The notes under the pieces: model-generated | What the model saw: the letters and a program-made list of their open reading frames with translations, nothing else | The model's database searches: none | What the model was told of the DNA's origin: nothing | Position numbers and translations under genes: made by a program | Assembly (NCBI GenBank): GCA_963969395.1 | Contig: OZ017801.1 | Span: 15,257,611 to 15,321,610 of the forward strand | Direction: 5' to 3' | Source: Pseudoscleropodium purum | Lineage: Eukaryota; Streptophyta; Bryopsida; Hypnales; Brachytheciaceae | Length of the DNA stretch: 64,000 nucleotides | Shown: positions 37,801-48,405 of the stretch, piece by piece | Layout of the letters: every line of letters begins with the position of its first letter | Numbering within the stretch: the first letter of the stretch is position 1

Positions 37801-39640
37801 ATACCGGTCGAAAAATGTTGTGGAAAATGATTGTTTTCGTTCATTAATTTGAGCCACCTTTGTTTGTATTTTGCCTCGCAGGCCACTGCTTGCATCCGAA
37901 GCAACCAAATAGAGGACCTTGTGGAGAAGAGTTGCTTAGACGAAGTTCCCATCGAGCGCATTGAATCCACGCTGCGGATTGCCTTGCAGTGCATATCCCC
38001 GACGCCGGAGGAGCGGCCCACCATGGACAGGGTCGTGCAGTTACTCGAAGCGGACTCACTCTCAAGTTGTCCGAGTGACCTCAGCAACTTCTACAACTCT
38101 CCACTGTCGGATCGAGGTGGTCGTGAGCGTTAGAGTAGGTCCCCCCGCTTCTTCTTCATTGTACATTGCCACATTATTATTCAGAGAAGCACCTAGGAAC
38201 ATAAATTCACGTCATTCCAAGCAGAGTGACTACAATACCAAGTACCAATTTAGCAAAACCCCAAATTACAGCCATGTCCACACAATTGATGATTACACAA
38301 TACAAGTGAGCATTCCTTTCGTTACAACAAAATTAGCATTCAAGCAACACGAGTTGAGGCAAGGGAAAATAAAATCAATCGGCAGGTGGGTTTTTTCTTA
38401 TTGTTGATCAGTGTTCCTGTTTTTCAAATCACTGAAATTCCACACAGATTATTCATCACCTCTGCCGGTGACTACATAAGCCAGAATCAGTGCACACTTC
38501 CAAACCCAGCTGTACTGTCTACTGAGAAGCAAAGTCAAGAATGTAGGCCCACACTACATTCATGATGCACAGTTCCTGTGCATTCACTTGTGGCACTGGC
38601 AGTCCGCGCAGTTGCAGTTTGGTCCGCACTTGCAGTCGTTCTCCGCGCTGTAGCTGTCAACCACAAGAGAGAATTGAGGATTATAAAAACCACCACAGTT
38701 TGCAAACCATGATGCCCAGCATCGTTCCTAGAACACTAGAAGTTCCAAAGGCGTACACAATTCGGGCATCCATTTAATACACTCAACCCTCCCTAAATGC
38801 AAACTCAGATATTACACGTGCTCTCTTATTGTTTCCGAATCTGATTTGGGAAACTTCCACATGTCAAGTTCTGAACAGATTCCGGAGTGCCCTTGGAAGC
38901 CCATTTGTCTACCCGAGGCAGTGCAATTACAACCGGTCTTGTATAAGGGCATTGGTAATTTCATCCGAAACATATAATTCAACAGATACAGCACTCACTT
39001 GCGGAGACCGCCGAACGTTGGCTCAGTCATGTTCCTGCCGCACCTGCACAGATACATCCAATAAACAAAATCAGATCATATGATAGGAAAACAATTGAAA
39101 CTACGCGTGAGACTAATCGAAAAATTATAAAATGCCGATCGCAAATTCGCAAGGACCTTTCACGTTTGAGAAGTCATATTAAATTTTTCTGGATATAATA
39201 ATACTCAAATGCAGTATAATCACTTTCATATGCATTAAATTAAGCACGATAACGACAAAATGGAATGGATGTCATATACATTCCCACGATATCCAAACCG
39301 AACACATTCCCTTCCATCGCCTTCCAACACAAGACCAGACGTACACAAGTTTACATCCCGCAGCAATTACAACCATATATCCTAATGTATAATTCACCAC
39401 GTTCGGTATCCAAATCGGAACCATATCGGTACCAAACCTCTGAAAATAAATTACCTCTGTAAGCATACCAGGGGGTCGGAGGTACAAGAAAGACTCGAAA
39501 TCTCATCAACAATAATTCAGTAAAATGAAAAACAGAGTATCAAGCCACACACTCCAAATACAAAACTACGACAACATGTGTGCGATCAATCAAGTACCAG
39601 ATCATAAAATCCTCCGTCAAACACAGAAAAAAACTAGAAG
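34810..39640. repeat. Right arm of 4.8-kb inverted duplication
   Basis: Reverse complement of 6634-11458. It carries kinase exons 5-13 on the plus strand and metallothionein exons 2-3 on the minus strand, with all shared splice sites conserved. Within the shared kinase exons I see one amino-acid difference: Arg in the left copy, Leu here, in the fifth LRR. At the outer end, 39045-39640 is clearly more diverged from its partner than the kinase half. Confidence 0.93.
34939..38133 (+). pseudogene. 5'-truncated FEI-like kinase copy (exons 5-13)
   Basis: Exons at 34939-35010, 35244-35315, 35582-35653, 35764-35906, 36039-36212, 36354-36686, 36931-37185, 37317-37450 and 37882-38133 correspond one-to-one, with equal lengths, to exons 5-13 of the complete gene. 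Signal peptide, LRR N-cap and the first two LRR exons are absent because the duplication boundary lies at 34810. All retained splice sites and the kinase frame are open (GSGGFG, Lys, HRD, DFG and APE present), with a single Arg-to-Leu change in the last LRR. As it stands it lacks a signal peptide and start. If transcribed from an outside promoter it could make a shortened kinase. I class it as a pseudogene with an intact kinase domain. Confidence 0.85.
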
Positions 39641-40500
39641 TACGCTCCAATCTCCAAAACCTGACTGAGTGTAAGAAAAAGTAAACCGCACCAACGAACC
39701 CAAACTAAACTAAAGAACCGTTTCCACTCTCCCTACCTCATTAGAAAAAATTAACCACAGACTATCAAGCCAACACACCCCGAAATACGAAACGACGACA
39801 GCAAGTGCTCCATCAACGAAGCATCAGATCGTGAGAGCCTTCGATAAACACACAAAAAACTCAAATTAAGCTCCAACCTGCCTCCCCAAACAGTTATCGA
39901 AAAAACAAACTAAAATGCTCCAAGCAACTGAAACTGAAACTAAAAGAGAGTGCCATCAATTAAGTACTAGATCATTAAATCCTCCGTCAAATAAACAAGA
40001 AAAGTGCACAAAGCTCCATTCGGACACTGAGCAAAATTTCAGCGCTACAAGCCATCAAAACTTAACTAAACACCCGTTGTCACACTCCAAGTCTCATCAA
40101 CACAACTCCAAAATAACAGAGGAACTCGATCCACTGAAGCGTTACGTTCAAGAAGGCAGTTCAACTTACAAGCAGCAGGTGCAACAAGTACCTACCAGAT
40201 CATAAGATCCACCGTCAAATACACAACAAACGTGAACAAAGCTCCAAATGAATCAAAACCTGTGAGTACGTAAAATCACAGCGCTCCAAGCAATCCAAAC
40301 TTAACGAAGCGTCCGCATTCAAGCTCCCGCAGAGTCGAAAACTCATCAACACACACCAGCAAGAAAACAACACACGTCCTCGATCGATCGCCTGAAGCGT
40401 GAAATTCAAGAAGCCAGTTCGTTAATTGAACTTACGTGCAGCTGGAGCCGCAGGTGCAATTGGCACCGCACTTGCAGTTGGCGTTGCCACAGCCTGACAT
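38584..40500 (-). CDS. Metallothionein, complete, three exons
   Basis: Exons 40436-40500, 38999-39043 and 38584-38653 total 180 nt and encode 59 residues. The small cytosolic Cys-rich protein is expected to bind Cu/Zn/Cd by thiolate clusters. The N-terminal cluster begins MSGCGNANCKCGANC; a Cys-free linker contains TEPTFGGLRNY; the C-terminal cluster is DCKCGPNCNCADCQCHK. C-X-C pairs in two blocks around a linker are typical of plant metallothioneins, and the MSGCGNANCKCG start recalls moss members. An in-frame ATG at 40638 would add 46 residues without Cys-cluster character, so I chose 40500. Introns have GT donors and AG acceptors. Intron 1 holds about four tandem repeat units, one of which includes a copy of the exon 1/donor junction. 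The gene converges on the truncated kinase copy, with 450 bp between stop codons. Confidence 0.9.
39536..40440. repeat. Tandem repeats in metallothionein intron 1
   Basis: About four degenerate units of 145-230 bp. The landmark AAGTACCAGATCAT and variants recur near 39592, 39816, 39961 and 40188, each followed by TCCTCCGTCAAA..ACACA-type sequence and then AAGCTCCA. The first units also share ATCAAGCCA(A)CACAC..AAATACAAAAC. The unit next to the gene start includes the exon 1 end and its GTAAG donor. A second copy of that junction (CACCTGC..GTAAGTT on the minus strand) sits at about 40160-40185. The left arm of the inverted duplication stops inside the first unit. Confidence 0.7.
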
Positions 40501-41543
40501 GGTGACGAAGGGCCGGAAAGGATGCGAGATCGTCGAAGGAGATTGGCCAAGGAGAAGCGCACACACACACGAAGATGCTGGAGCTTGGAAACAAGAAAAG
40601 ATGCAATTGGACTTCTGATGGGAGCGCCCCTTGTACACTCCGACGGAACCAGCGTCTGACTGTCCTCGGGGACGACGCCTGGCAACCGTCAGATTGATTC
40701 TTCCATCGGAAGGGCATCATTCGTGCTGTGACGACCTCGGTGGGCCCCGCTGCGGCTTCGAGGAACGTTCTGGAAGGCGAAGCGTAAAGTGGTGTGTGGA
40801 TTTCAGTTGGAGGGGCTGTCTGTTTCAGCTTACTCAAGGGGGGCGGTTGGATTACTAGTATCTTCGGAATTTGGGGATGGGAGGAGGGGGAAGTGCTTGG
40901 CTCTCCTTGAAAGGAGGCCCCTAACTTGTTTTTTCAACTCGTAAGTTTACCATCATCCTCTTTGATGAATAGTGTTGTTCCGGGAGGTGTTTCTTGCAAG
41001 TTTTTTTTTTATTAGTTTGGGAGTTTTGGAATGAGCTAGTAGTTGTGATGTTTAACCTTTTAATATTGCCGTCGACATTAAGTGTTCGATGGATGATAGA
41101 GGATTCTCTTGTATAGGACAAAAGTGCAACTATTCATCTTCCAAGTTTTGTTTTGAAAAGGGAACATTTTCTACAATAGTTTGACTTCCAATGAGTATTT
41201 TTCCATTTTTTTAAGCGATTGATTCCCATTATATTAGAAAATGATAATTTCTTTGGAGACCAACCCATTTATACAAGTTTAACCTCTAAAGGACGAAAGG
41301 TGTTTGGGAGAAGAAAAGTTCAAAACTACAAATTTTTGATGCATCACTCAATATCAAAATTAAATTTTTTTTTTCTTTTTGAATTCCAACTGAACATTAG
41401 TGTACCAAACAAATAAGGCACGTGTGGGAATTTTTTTTTAAAACTTTTTTGGACAATGCAGATTATAAGATTATAGTGTTTGAAGTGAGAGAAAATTTTT
41501 TTTTTCATTCTTGTGAAATAGGGTTAGCAAACTTTGATCCCCC
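40501..41543. other. Metallothionein upstream region and AT-rich flank
   Basis: About 40501-40860 is moderate in GC and probably holds the 5' leader and promoter of the metallothionein. A CACACACACAC run at 40560-40570 lies in the leader. The overlapping minus-strand frames here (40406-40837 and others) are in different frames from the metallothionein and have no recognised motif. From 40860 onward the DNA becomes AT-rich and gene-free. Confidence 0.4.
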
Positions 41544-42476
41544 TTAACCTCTAAAGGTTTTTGACTATGTTTTCACCAAAAACGCTCTAAAATTGCCATT
41601 TTTCTAAAGCAAGTATCCAATTTTTGAAAAAAAAACATTTTTAAACACAAGTAACTACAGGATCTTGTAGTAAAAATTTTTGAAAAGATGTAGTAAAAAT
41701 TTCAGAAATTTTCACCACATTGATTGCAAGATATTTGTATTTGAATTCTCAAAAATCCGGGCAGGTGTACTTCACAAGGTCACATTTGCATGAAAAGATG
41801 TCCAAAATGGTGGTTATTCTTTGAATTCATTCTTCAAAGCAAGTTGGCTACATGCTTAAAAAATTTTAGATCATTTGGAAATGTGCAACATGTAGGAAAA
41901 AAATAGTAAGTAGAATGAAGTAGAAAATGATTCAAAGTATTAAGTTGTTAATAATTTCTTTATGGAATTGAAAAATGCTAATCCCAATGGTTGAAATGTT
42001 GTAATAAACAATGTACACCTAAAATTTTGTATTTTTTTTCAAAAATATTTAAAATTGAATAAAATAAAAAGCTTCAAAGTTTATTTCGGAGTAAAGATTC
42101 CGTAACTATCAACAAACTACTCCAAACTAAAATTCCTCATAACTTTTGATTTATCCATCCAAATGGAATAATTAAAATCTTTTCATGTAGATATAAATCT
42201 AAAGAATCAATTTCAAATTTTAATTTTTGAAAATAGTGATTTTTGAAGAATGTTTTTTGCTATCCAAGCTGTCCAGTGAGCCTTGAAAATCACATTTCAT
42301 ACAATAACTTTTTAGCCATGTAGTCAAAAGTTATAAAAATTGTTGGGCCTTAAAGCTACTCCTTGGGCACATGTCATGATAAAATTCCAAAGAAAAAAAA
42401 TAAAAACTCCATCTGTAATGAGCTGCCCAAAATCGCTATGTTGCCAAAAAATGGGGTTTAGGGCTTTAGGAGTTAA
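41544..42476 (+). mobile_element. TTAA-bounded non-autonomous element, copy 4
   Basis: About 933 bp, a full-length family member. The left end is TTAA CCTCTAAAGG and the right end GGCTTTAGGAG TTAA. Internal blocks in order are TTTTTGACTATGTTTTCACC, GGATCTTGTAGTA, CACAAGGTCACATTTG, GTAGTCAAAAGTTAT and TGGGCCTTAAAGCTACTCCT. It is non-coding. Confidence 0.8.
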
Positions 42477-44534
42477 AGTGAAGTCTTTGCTCTACTAACA
42501 AAAATGAGGATTTTGACCATTTAAAGGTTTATAATGTTAGATTCAGTTATGAAAAATTCCAAAAACAAATGTCAAGTCTAGCTTGTTTCAAAATCACTCT
42601 TTGCAATGTAAGGAAGTTAAGAGTATTGACAATATACTAGTCATTTTTTGATGATTTCTTCTATGATGAGGAAATTATTTATTTGAAATTCAAATGGTGA
42701 AAACTTACAGACATACAATTGGAATATGTAGAAATAATTTTAAGAACTTTGAGTTCATAGTGGATTGCAAGATAATAGGGCTTAAAGTTAGAAAAAAATG
42801 TTCCTTCTTGAAACCACTTCAACATACATAGCTAATAGAGTTTGATTCTTCTTTGAATGTGATTTGAGAATTAAAGTGATTTTTTTTTGACAATTGAATA
42901 CAATATTTTATTAATTATATACAAGCTAAATCTCTTGATGAGCTTTCTAGCATAAGATGCCCCAAAGATGCCCAAATTGCCCAAGCTATCAAAAAAGTTC
43001 AGGGCAACATAACTTTTGATTTATGCCTTCGATTGAAAAAAAAATTACATTCCCACTAAAGGGGGATGTACATACTCACACCTTGTATAAATTTTTTGTA
43101 AACATCCAACCAAAATTGACTTTATAGGAATTTATTCCAATTTTCAATTGTCCATTTAAAAGACCATTGACCTTTAGGGATTAATTCCTGAAAGAGGAAT
43201 TGATTCCTAAAGTAGGAATTGACTCCTAAAGTAGGAATTGACTCCTAAAGTACTAAGGCTGATTTTCAAAAAAAATATCTGAAACTGCTACTTTTAGTAC
43301 ATTGATTATGATTAAGATACAAAAATATTTTTCAAACTTTCAACCATAAAAATTTATACTAAACTACTATAGGAATGTGTGATAAAAAATTTAGACCATT
43401 TAATTATGTGGATTGAGAAATTATAATATTTATGAAATTTTTATTGAAATGGTAGTCATTCCACACATTAGAAGATTTTTGGGGCCTTTGAATGCCTGCG
43501 AGTTATCACAACCTACGAACGCAGGAAACAAGTTCGGCATAGCGGTTTGACGTGGCTGAGACCCTACTACATCATTGACTAAATTTTTATTTATTTATTT
43601 TATTTTATTTTTTATATTTTGCATTTGGAGACTAATTTTTTTTTTGACAACAGGCCGTTCCCCTCGCTGTGGGGAACAACTTCGGGGGAACAGGCTTGAA
43701 ACAGGCTTCTGGACCCCCCAATACTCTTCTAATGACTTTGGCACTTTTTAAATTTAGACTATGTGGTCTGAAATCTATACATGCCCTAGATGATTTAAAC
43801 TATGCAATCTAAAATCTATACCTATTCGAAATGGTTTAGACCACATGGTTTGAAAATGGCATATGGAACATCACCATCTTAACAAAATTTGCCATATTTC
43901 AAGTTGAAAAGAAAAGAAATTTTGGGCCTTGCCCAATAGGGTCACCATGGTTTAATTCAACTTTGTGGAGAAAGAGGCATCACCCAATTTTGGAAATTGA
44001 AACCATTGGGTAGGTAGTTATGTTAATCACTTTCATAGTTTCATGTTAAATTTCAAACATAATACAAGTGCCATATACACTCCAAATCATCTTACACTCA
44101 AAGGATACTCCCTCAATTGTTTTAAAAGAACTCGTTTCTAGAAACACCAAAAATCTCAATGGTCAACATTAAAATTTCCTAAATCTAAGTCAAGTAAGGA
44201 AAATAAATAAATTAAAAAAAATCTTATGGATTATACTAGAATTTGAGCTAATGGTTCTAAAATTATTCCAAAGTTGTCATTTTGGGTGCATTGAGTGAAA
44301 GTTGGGAAAGAAGTGTTTTTTAATTTTTCCCGCCACATATTATTTTCCTATATGTACTACCATATGTAAAGGTTTGATTTGGCACTTGAATGCCAAAATA
44401 TTTTTTTTCTCAGGTGCAAAGGTATTCAGTAGTTGGAATTATTGCTATTAGGATTTTGGCATTCTAGCATCTCAATTTTTTTGTATTTGGTAATTTTTAG
44501 TTTATTTTGTTTTAGGAAACCTATCATGTGTAGC
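42477..44534. other. Nested decayed repeats, no gene
   Basis: AT-rich DNA between two family copies. A GACCTTTAGGGATTAA motif ending at 43184 looks like the right end of a further, badly decayed family member. A short 20-bp tandem repeat follows at about 43196-43252, then another partial family-like stretch (GACTCCTAAAGTAC..). A small GC-rich patch at about 43490-43720 includes GTTCCCC-TCGCTGT-GGGGAAC (about 43655-43675), of unknown origin. Confidence 0.45.
43196..43252. repeat. 20-bp tandem repeat, about three copies
   Basis: The unit AGGAATTGACTCCTAAAGTA repeats about three times, with a first divergent copy (TTGATTCCTAAAGT). The CCTAAAG core matches the terminal motif of the TTAA-bounded family, so the array may have grown from an element end. 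Confidence 0.75.
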
Positions 44535-45390
44535 TTAACCCCTAAAGTTCCTTGACTATGTTTGTGCCAAAAATGCTCAAAAATTGCCATTTCTTGTACA
44601 AGTTTCAAAATTTTAAAAAGAAACATTTTTAAACACGTGTAACCATAGGATCTTATGGTAAATTTGTTTGAAAATATGTGGAAACTTTTTTAGAAAATTT
44701 CACCATGTAGATTGCAAGATATTAGTATTTGAAGTGACAAAAATCATTTTTTTGTCCCTACAAAAAATCAAGCAGCTGCACTTCACAAGGTCACATTTGT
44801 ATGAAAAAATGTTCAAAATGGTGGTGCTTCTTTGGATTCATTCTTCAAGGCATGTTGGCTATATGCTTGAAATTCTTAGATCAATAAGAATTGTACAATA
44901 TATAGGAAAAAAATAGTAAGTAGAAAAATGTAGAAAATGATTCAAAATACTAAATTGTTAACAATTTATTTATGCAATTGAAAAATGCCAATCTCAATGG
45001 TTGTAATGTTATAGTAAACTATCTTCACTTAATGTTTTTATTTTTTCCAAAAATATTGAAAATTGAGTTCAATAAAGGACTTCAAAGTTTATTTCGGAGT
45101 TGAAAATCTATAATTGCCTGCAAACTAAAATACCTCATAACTTTTGATTCATTGATTAAAATGAAATGAATTGAAGCTTTTTATGTACATAATCATTTAG
45201 AAATCCAATTTCAAATTTCTATTTTCAAATTCTTTTTTTAGATTTTCCCAAGTTGAGAAACAAACAATAGTATTTCTCGTCTCTACCTTCTCTTAAAATT
45301 TGGACCAAAAATACAAAAATCTCTAGTGACAAGCAAGTGCCCAAAATTTCTATGTTGCCAAAAAACGTAGCTTGGTCCCTTAGGGGTTAA
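44535..45390 (+). mobile_element. TTAA-bounded non-autonomous element, copy 5
   Basis: About 856 bp. This copy has the cleanest ends: left TTAACCCCTAAAG, right CCTTAGGGGTTAA, an inverted pair with TTAA at both edges. The interior follows the family order, with a deletion in the last third (after the TTTCTATTTTCAAATTC region). Confidence 0.82.
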
Positions 45391-48332
45391 GGTGTCACAC
45401 AGGTTTCAAAAATACTCAAAATTTTAGACTATATGGATGAAAAATTTATGTAACATTATAGACATTTCAATTGTAATATTCCAAACATTCAAACATTATT
45501 TTCAAACAATACTTAATTTAAGTTTGCATCTGACCTTTATGTAGGGTATTATGAAAATGTATATGGAAAATTTCAACCATTTTGCTTTATAGACTGTAAG
45601 ATCTAAGCATTCAAAGTTAATAAAAAAAATATTCACATTAAACTACTCCAAAGTAGCTGAAAGGATCCCACAATTACATTTAACTTTGCTTAATGACATG
45701 TTTATCCCCCATAGTTGCTTCCCTTAAGTCATGTTGTCCAATGAATGTCAATGGTTCTAAACCCAAGTACAAGTAGTTAAATAATGAGAGTTCAAGTATT
45801 GTAATGCACCTTGATTATTGCAATACCTTGTTTCGTCATCAAATTATGAAAAAATAAGCAAATGTTGAAAATAAACCAAAGACATCTACCATCAAGAGTT
45901 TTCTTAGTAGCATCATAATAAACTTAATTCATTGACAATTAGTGAGATTGAAGGGTGTGAAGAGGTATTCTTATAGAAAAATCAATTGTCCATGGTGAAT
46001 CTTCAAGAATATGGGATATTTAGAAGATAGGACACTCACTGTCAAAAGCAAAAATTGTATTCAAAGTCGAATTTCAGACCCCATTTAGACATAGTAGAAT
46101 GATTTTTTTCAATAAACTTTGAAGAGAGCAAAGTTGGAAAATCAAGTTAGTTTTCATCTTCAAAAATACATTTGAGGCTTAAAGCCTCCAATAAAAAGTT
46201 ATGAACAAAATTATAAAAGGGCTTGAAAGGAAAATTTTCTTTGACATTTTCAAACACCCTCTCCGAATTTTGTCCATAACATATTATTGGAGACTTTAAG
46301 CCTCAAACGGATTTTTAAAGATGACAACGAGTTTGATTCTCTAACTTTGCTCTCTTCAAAGTTTATTGGAAAAAATCATTCTACTATGTCTAAATGGGGT
46401 CTCAAAATTTGACTTTGAATACAATTTTTGCTTCTGAATTAACTATGAGTGCTTGTGTTCCTATTAATCCTAATTTACACTAATGTGCCCTATGCTATCA
46501 CCATGGTCAAAATAAAAGTAAATGTAATTTTTTTATTTTTAAATTTGATGAAAACTTTGAAATCCAATGACATTCACACCATAGATTGAAATGCCACAAA
46601 ACAAAGCCCATGCACCCCTCGTTGCCGAGAGCTTTGATATGGTATCAAGATTACAACCGGAGAACTCACAGTCTAAGAGATCATACTATAAAATAAAAAA
46701 TAAAAAATAAAAAACAAATAAAAAAAAAACAAATAGATTAACTTAGGTTATTAGTTATAGATATCCAACATGCATTATTTTACCTACTACTATCATGCTA
46801 GTTCAAATAACTTCTCTCTTCATCTTTTAGCACCCTATACTAGATAGTTTCAAAGCTAGTTGGGAAACATTAGAGTTTTCTAATTTTTTTGGAAACTAGC
46901 TTGAAAATTCACTTCATTTTGCTTAATTTCATTGAATTTAATGAATTTGCCAATTAATCATTTTATATACTCACATGGTTGAATATTAAACAAACTTCTA
47001 CTACACCCTCATTATAGGCGTCTTGACATCTTTAGCAAAATTCACACTCTAACAATGGATGGTTGCAAGAAATGCTTGCTGTTTTTGGCTCAAAATGGCC
47101 TTGAAATTGGGATACTATGACTTCTAGAATAAATTTCTTTAAATAAAATAAATATGAATAATTTGTAAAGCATTCAAAATTGTATGTGCATGAAAATTTA
47201 GACCTAGAAAAATTTATATCTAAAAGTTATGCGCAATAAAAGAGGTTTAGAAAAATATAGGAAAATAGATACTTTTAAATTTGATTTTTAGGAAATGGTA
47301 AAAAAGCTCAAATAATTCAAAGAAGAAAGTCATTTTTTCTAACTTGAAGGTGCACGTTTTCAACCATTTTCCATCTTTGGTAAATAAAAATTGTGTTCTC
47401 TACACATATACCTAGGTAGTGCACTTTGAGCACATGTGGAAGGTGGACAATTTTCTATTTTTAGAAAATCTCTTGTATATTTGTGTAACTTTAGTATGAC
47501 TCCTTGTATTCCAATTTTTACTTTCAAATTCATATTTTTGGATTTGAAATAGTACAAAATCCCTCTAAAATAGTCAAGGTACACATCCAATCTGGGGTAG
47601 TTTAAAAACAGTAAATAAGTTTTAAAAAATTGAAAATTTTTATTGAATGTCTAAAACTTCTACATGTACCTTTCCTTCAAATTTTATAGAAAAATGACAT
47701 ACAATGCAAAATTTATGAGCCAAAACTCACTTGTCCAATACCAAGGGGACAAAAAATAGGACACATGTTTCTTACAACGACCCCAATGCATTGTAGCTAG
47801 ACGCCCCTATTAATTCTTAGGCAATTAATAGACTAGTTTGGTCACTTTGGAGCAACCCTTCAAACGATTGAGAATTTCTCTAATGCTATTCAAAGCATTG
47901 GCACAAGGTTAAGAGTCACAACTAGTCCCTCAAATTGACTATTTATTGTATTTTGAAAAATTGAGATACTAATTTTTTTAAGTAAAAATCTCAATTTTTA
48001 AATCTCAATTTGAACATTTTTGAATCCAAGAGTAAAAAACTTCCAATATTTACAATACATAGGTATTAGTTAGAAACTTTACTAATAAGGCAATCATACC
48101 AAGTTCTAACTACACACATAAATGAGTTTGACTTCATAATTTGTGTAAGGTTTCAAACCACTTCAATATATTAGGAAAATAAAGATAGATAGATAAAAAT
48201 TCTGGTCTTCAAAGAAGGCCGGCAATCAATAAAGTGTCTGATATATGTATATCAATTGACCAACAACACACACTAAAATTCAAGCTACTCTATATTTCAG
48301 CAAGAACACAGCTGCACCAAAAATCAAGATTA
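45391..48332. other. AT-rich DNA with a foldback element, no gene
   Basis: AT-rich and free of recognisable genes. It contains the 386-bp foldback at 46047-46432 (listed) and an A/T-rich simple-sequence tract at about 46690-46730. Short frames here have no motif. Confidence 0.5.
46047..46432. mobile_element. Foldback (long inverted repeat), 166-bp arms
   Basis: Left arm 46047-46212 and right arm 46266-46432 are near-perfect reverse complements (about 90 percent by eye) around a 53-nt loop. For example AGACATAGTAGAATGATTTT and its complement occur at the same distance from the outer ends. Such structures are typical of foldback/MITE elements. A transcript would fold into a long hairpin and could feed small-RNA production. 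No coding sequence is present. Confidence 0.88.
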
Positions 48333-48405
48333 TAGTCCCTGCGGGTTTCGAACCCGCGACCTTTCGCGTGTAAAGCGAACGTGATAACCACTACACTAAA
48401 GGACC
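48333..48405 (-). tRNA. trnV-UAC: tRNA-Val (anticodon UAC)
   Basis: The 73-nt minus-strand sequence folds as a standard cloverleaf. The acceptor stem GGTCCTT pairs with AGGGACT with two G-U pairs, the D-arm region is TAGTGTAGTGGTTATCA, and the anticodon stem TTCGC/GCGAA encloses the loop TTTACAC with anticodon TAC. The T-arm CGGGTTCGAACCCG is perfect and contains the internal B-box promoter GGTTCGAACCC. Discriminator base is A. There is no intron and no encoded CCA, as expected for a nuclear eukaryotic tRNA. It decodes GUA valine codons. Confidence 0.96.

Noticed and set aside
40406..40837. 143-codon minus-strand frame over the metallothionein start
   Set aside because: It is in a different frame from the Cys clusters and has no recognised domain. 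The in-frame ATG at 40638 was also rejected because the conserved start is MSGCG.
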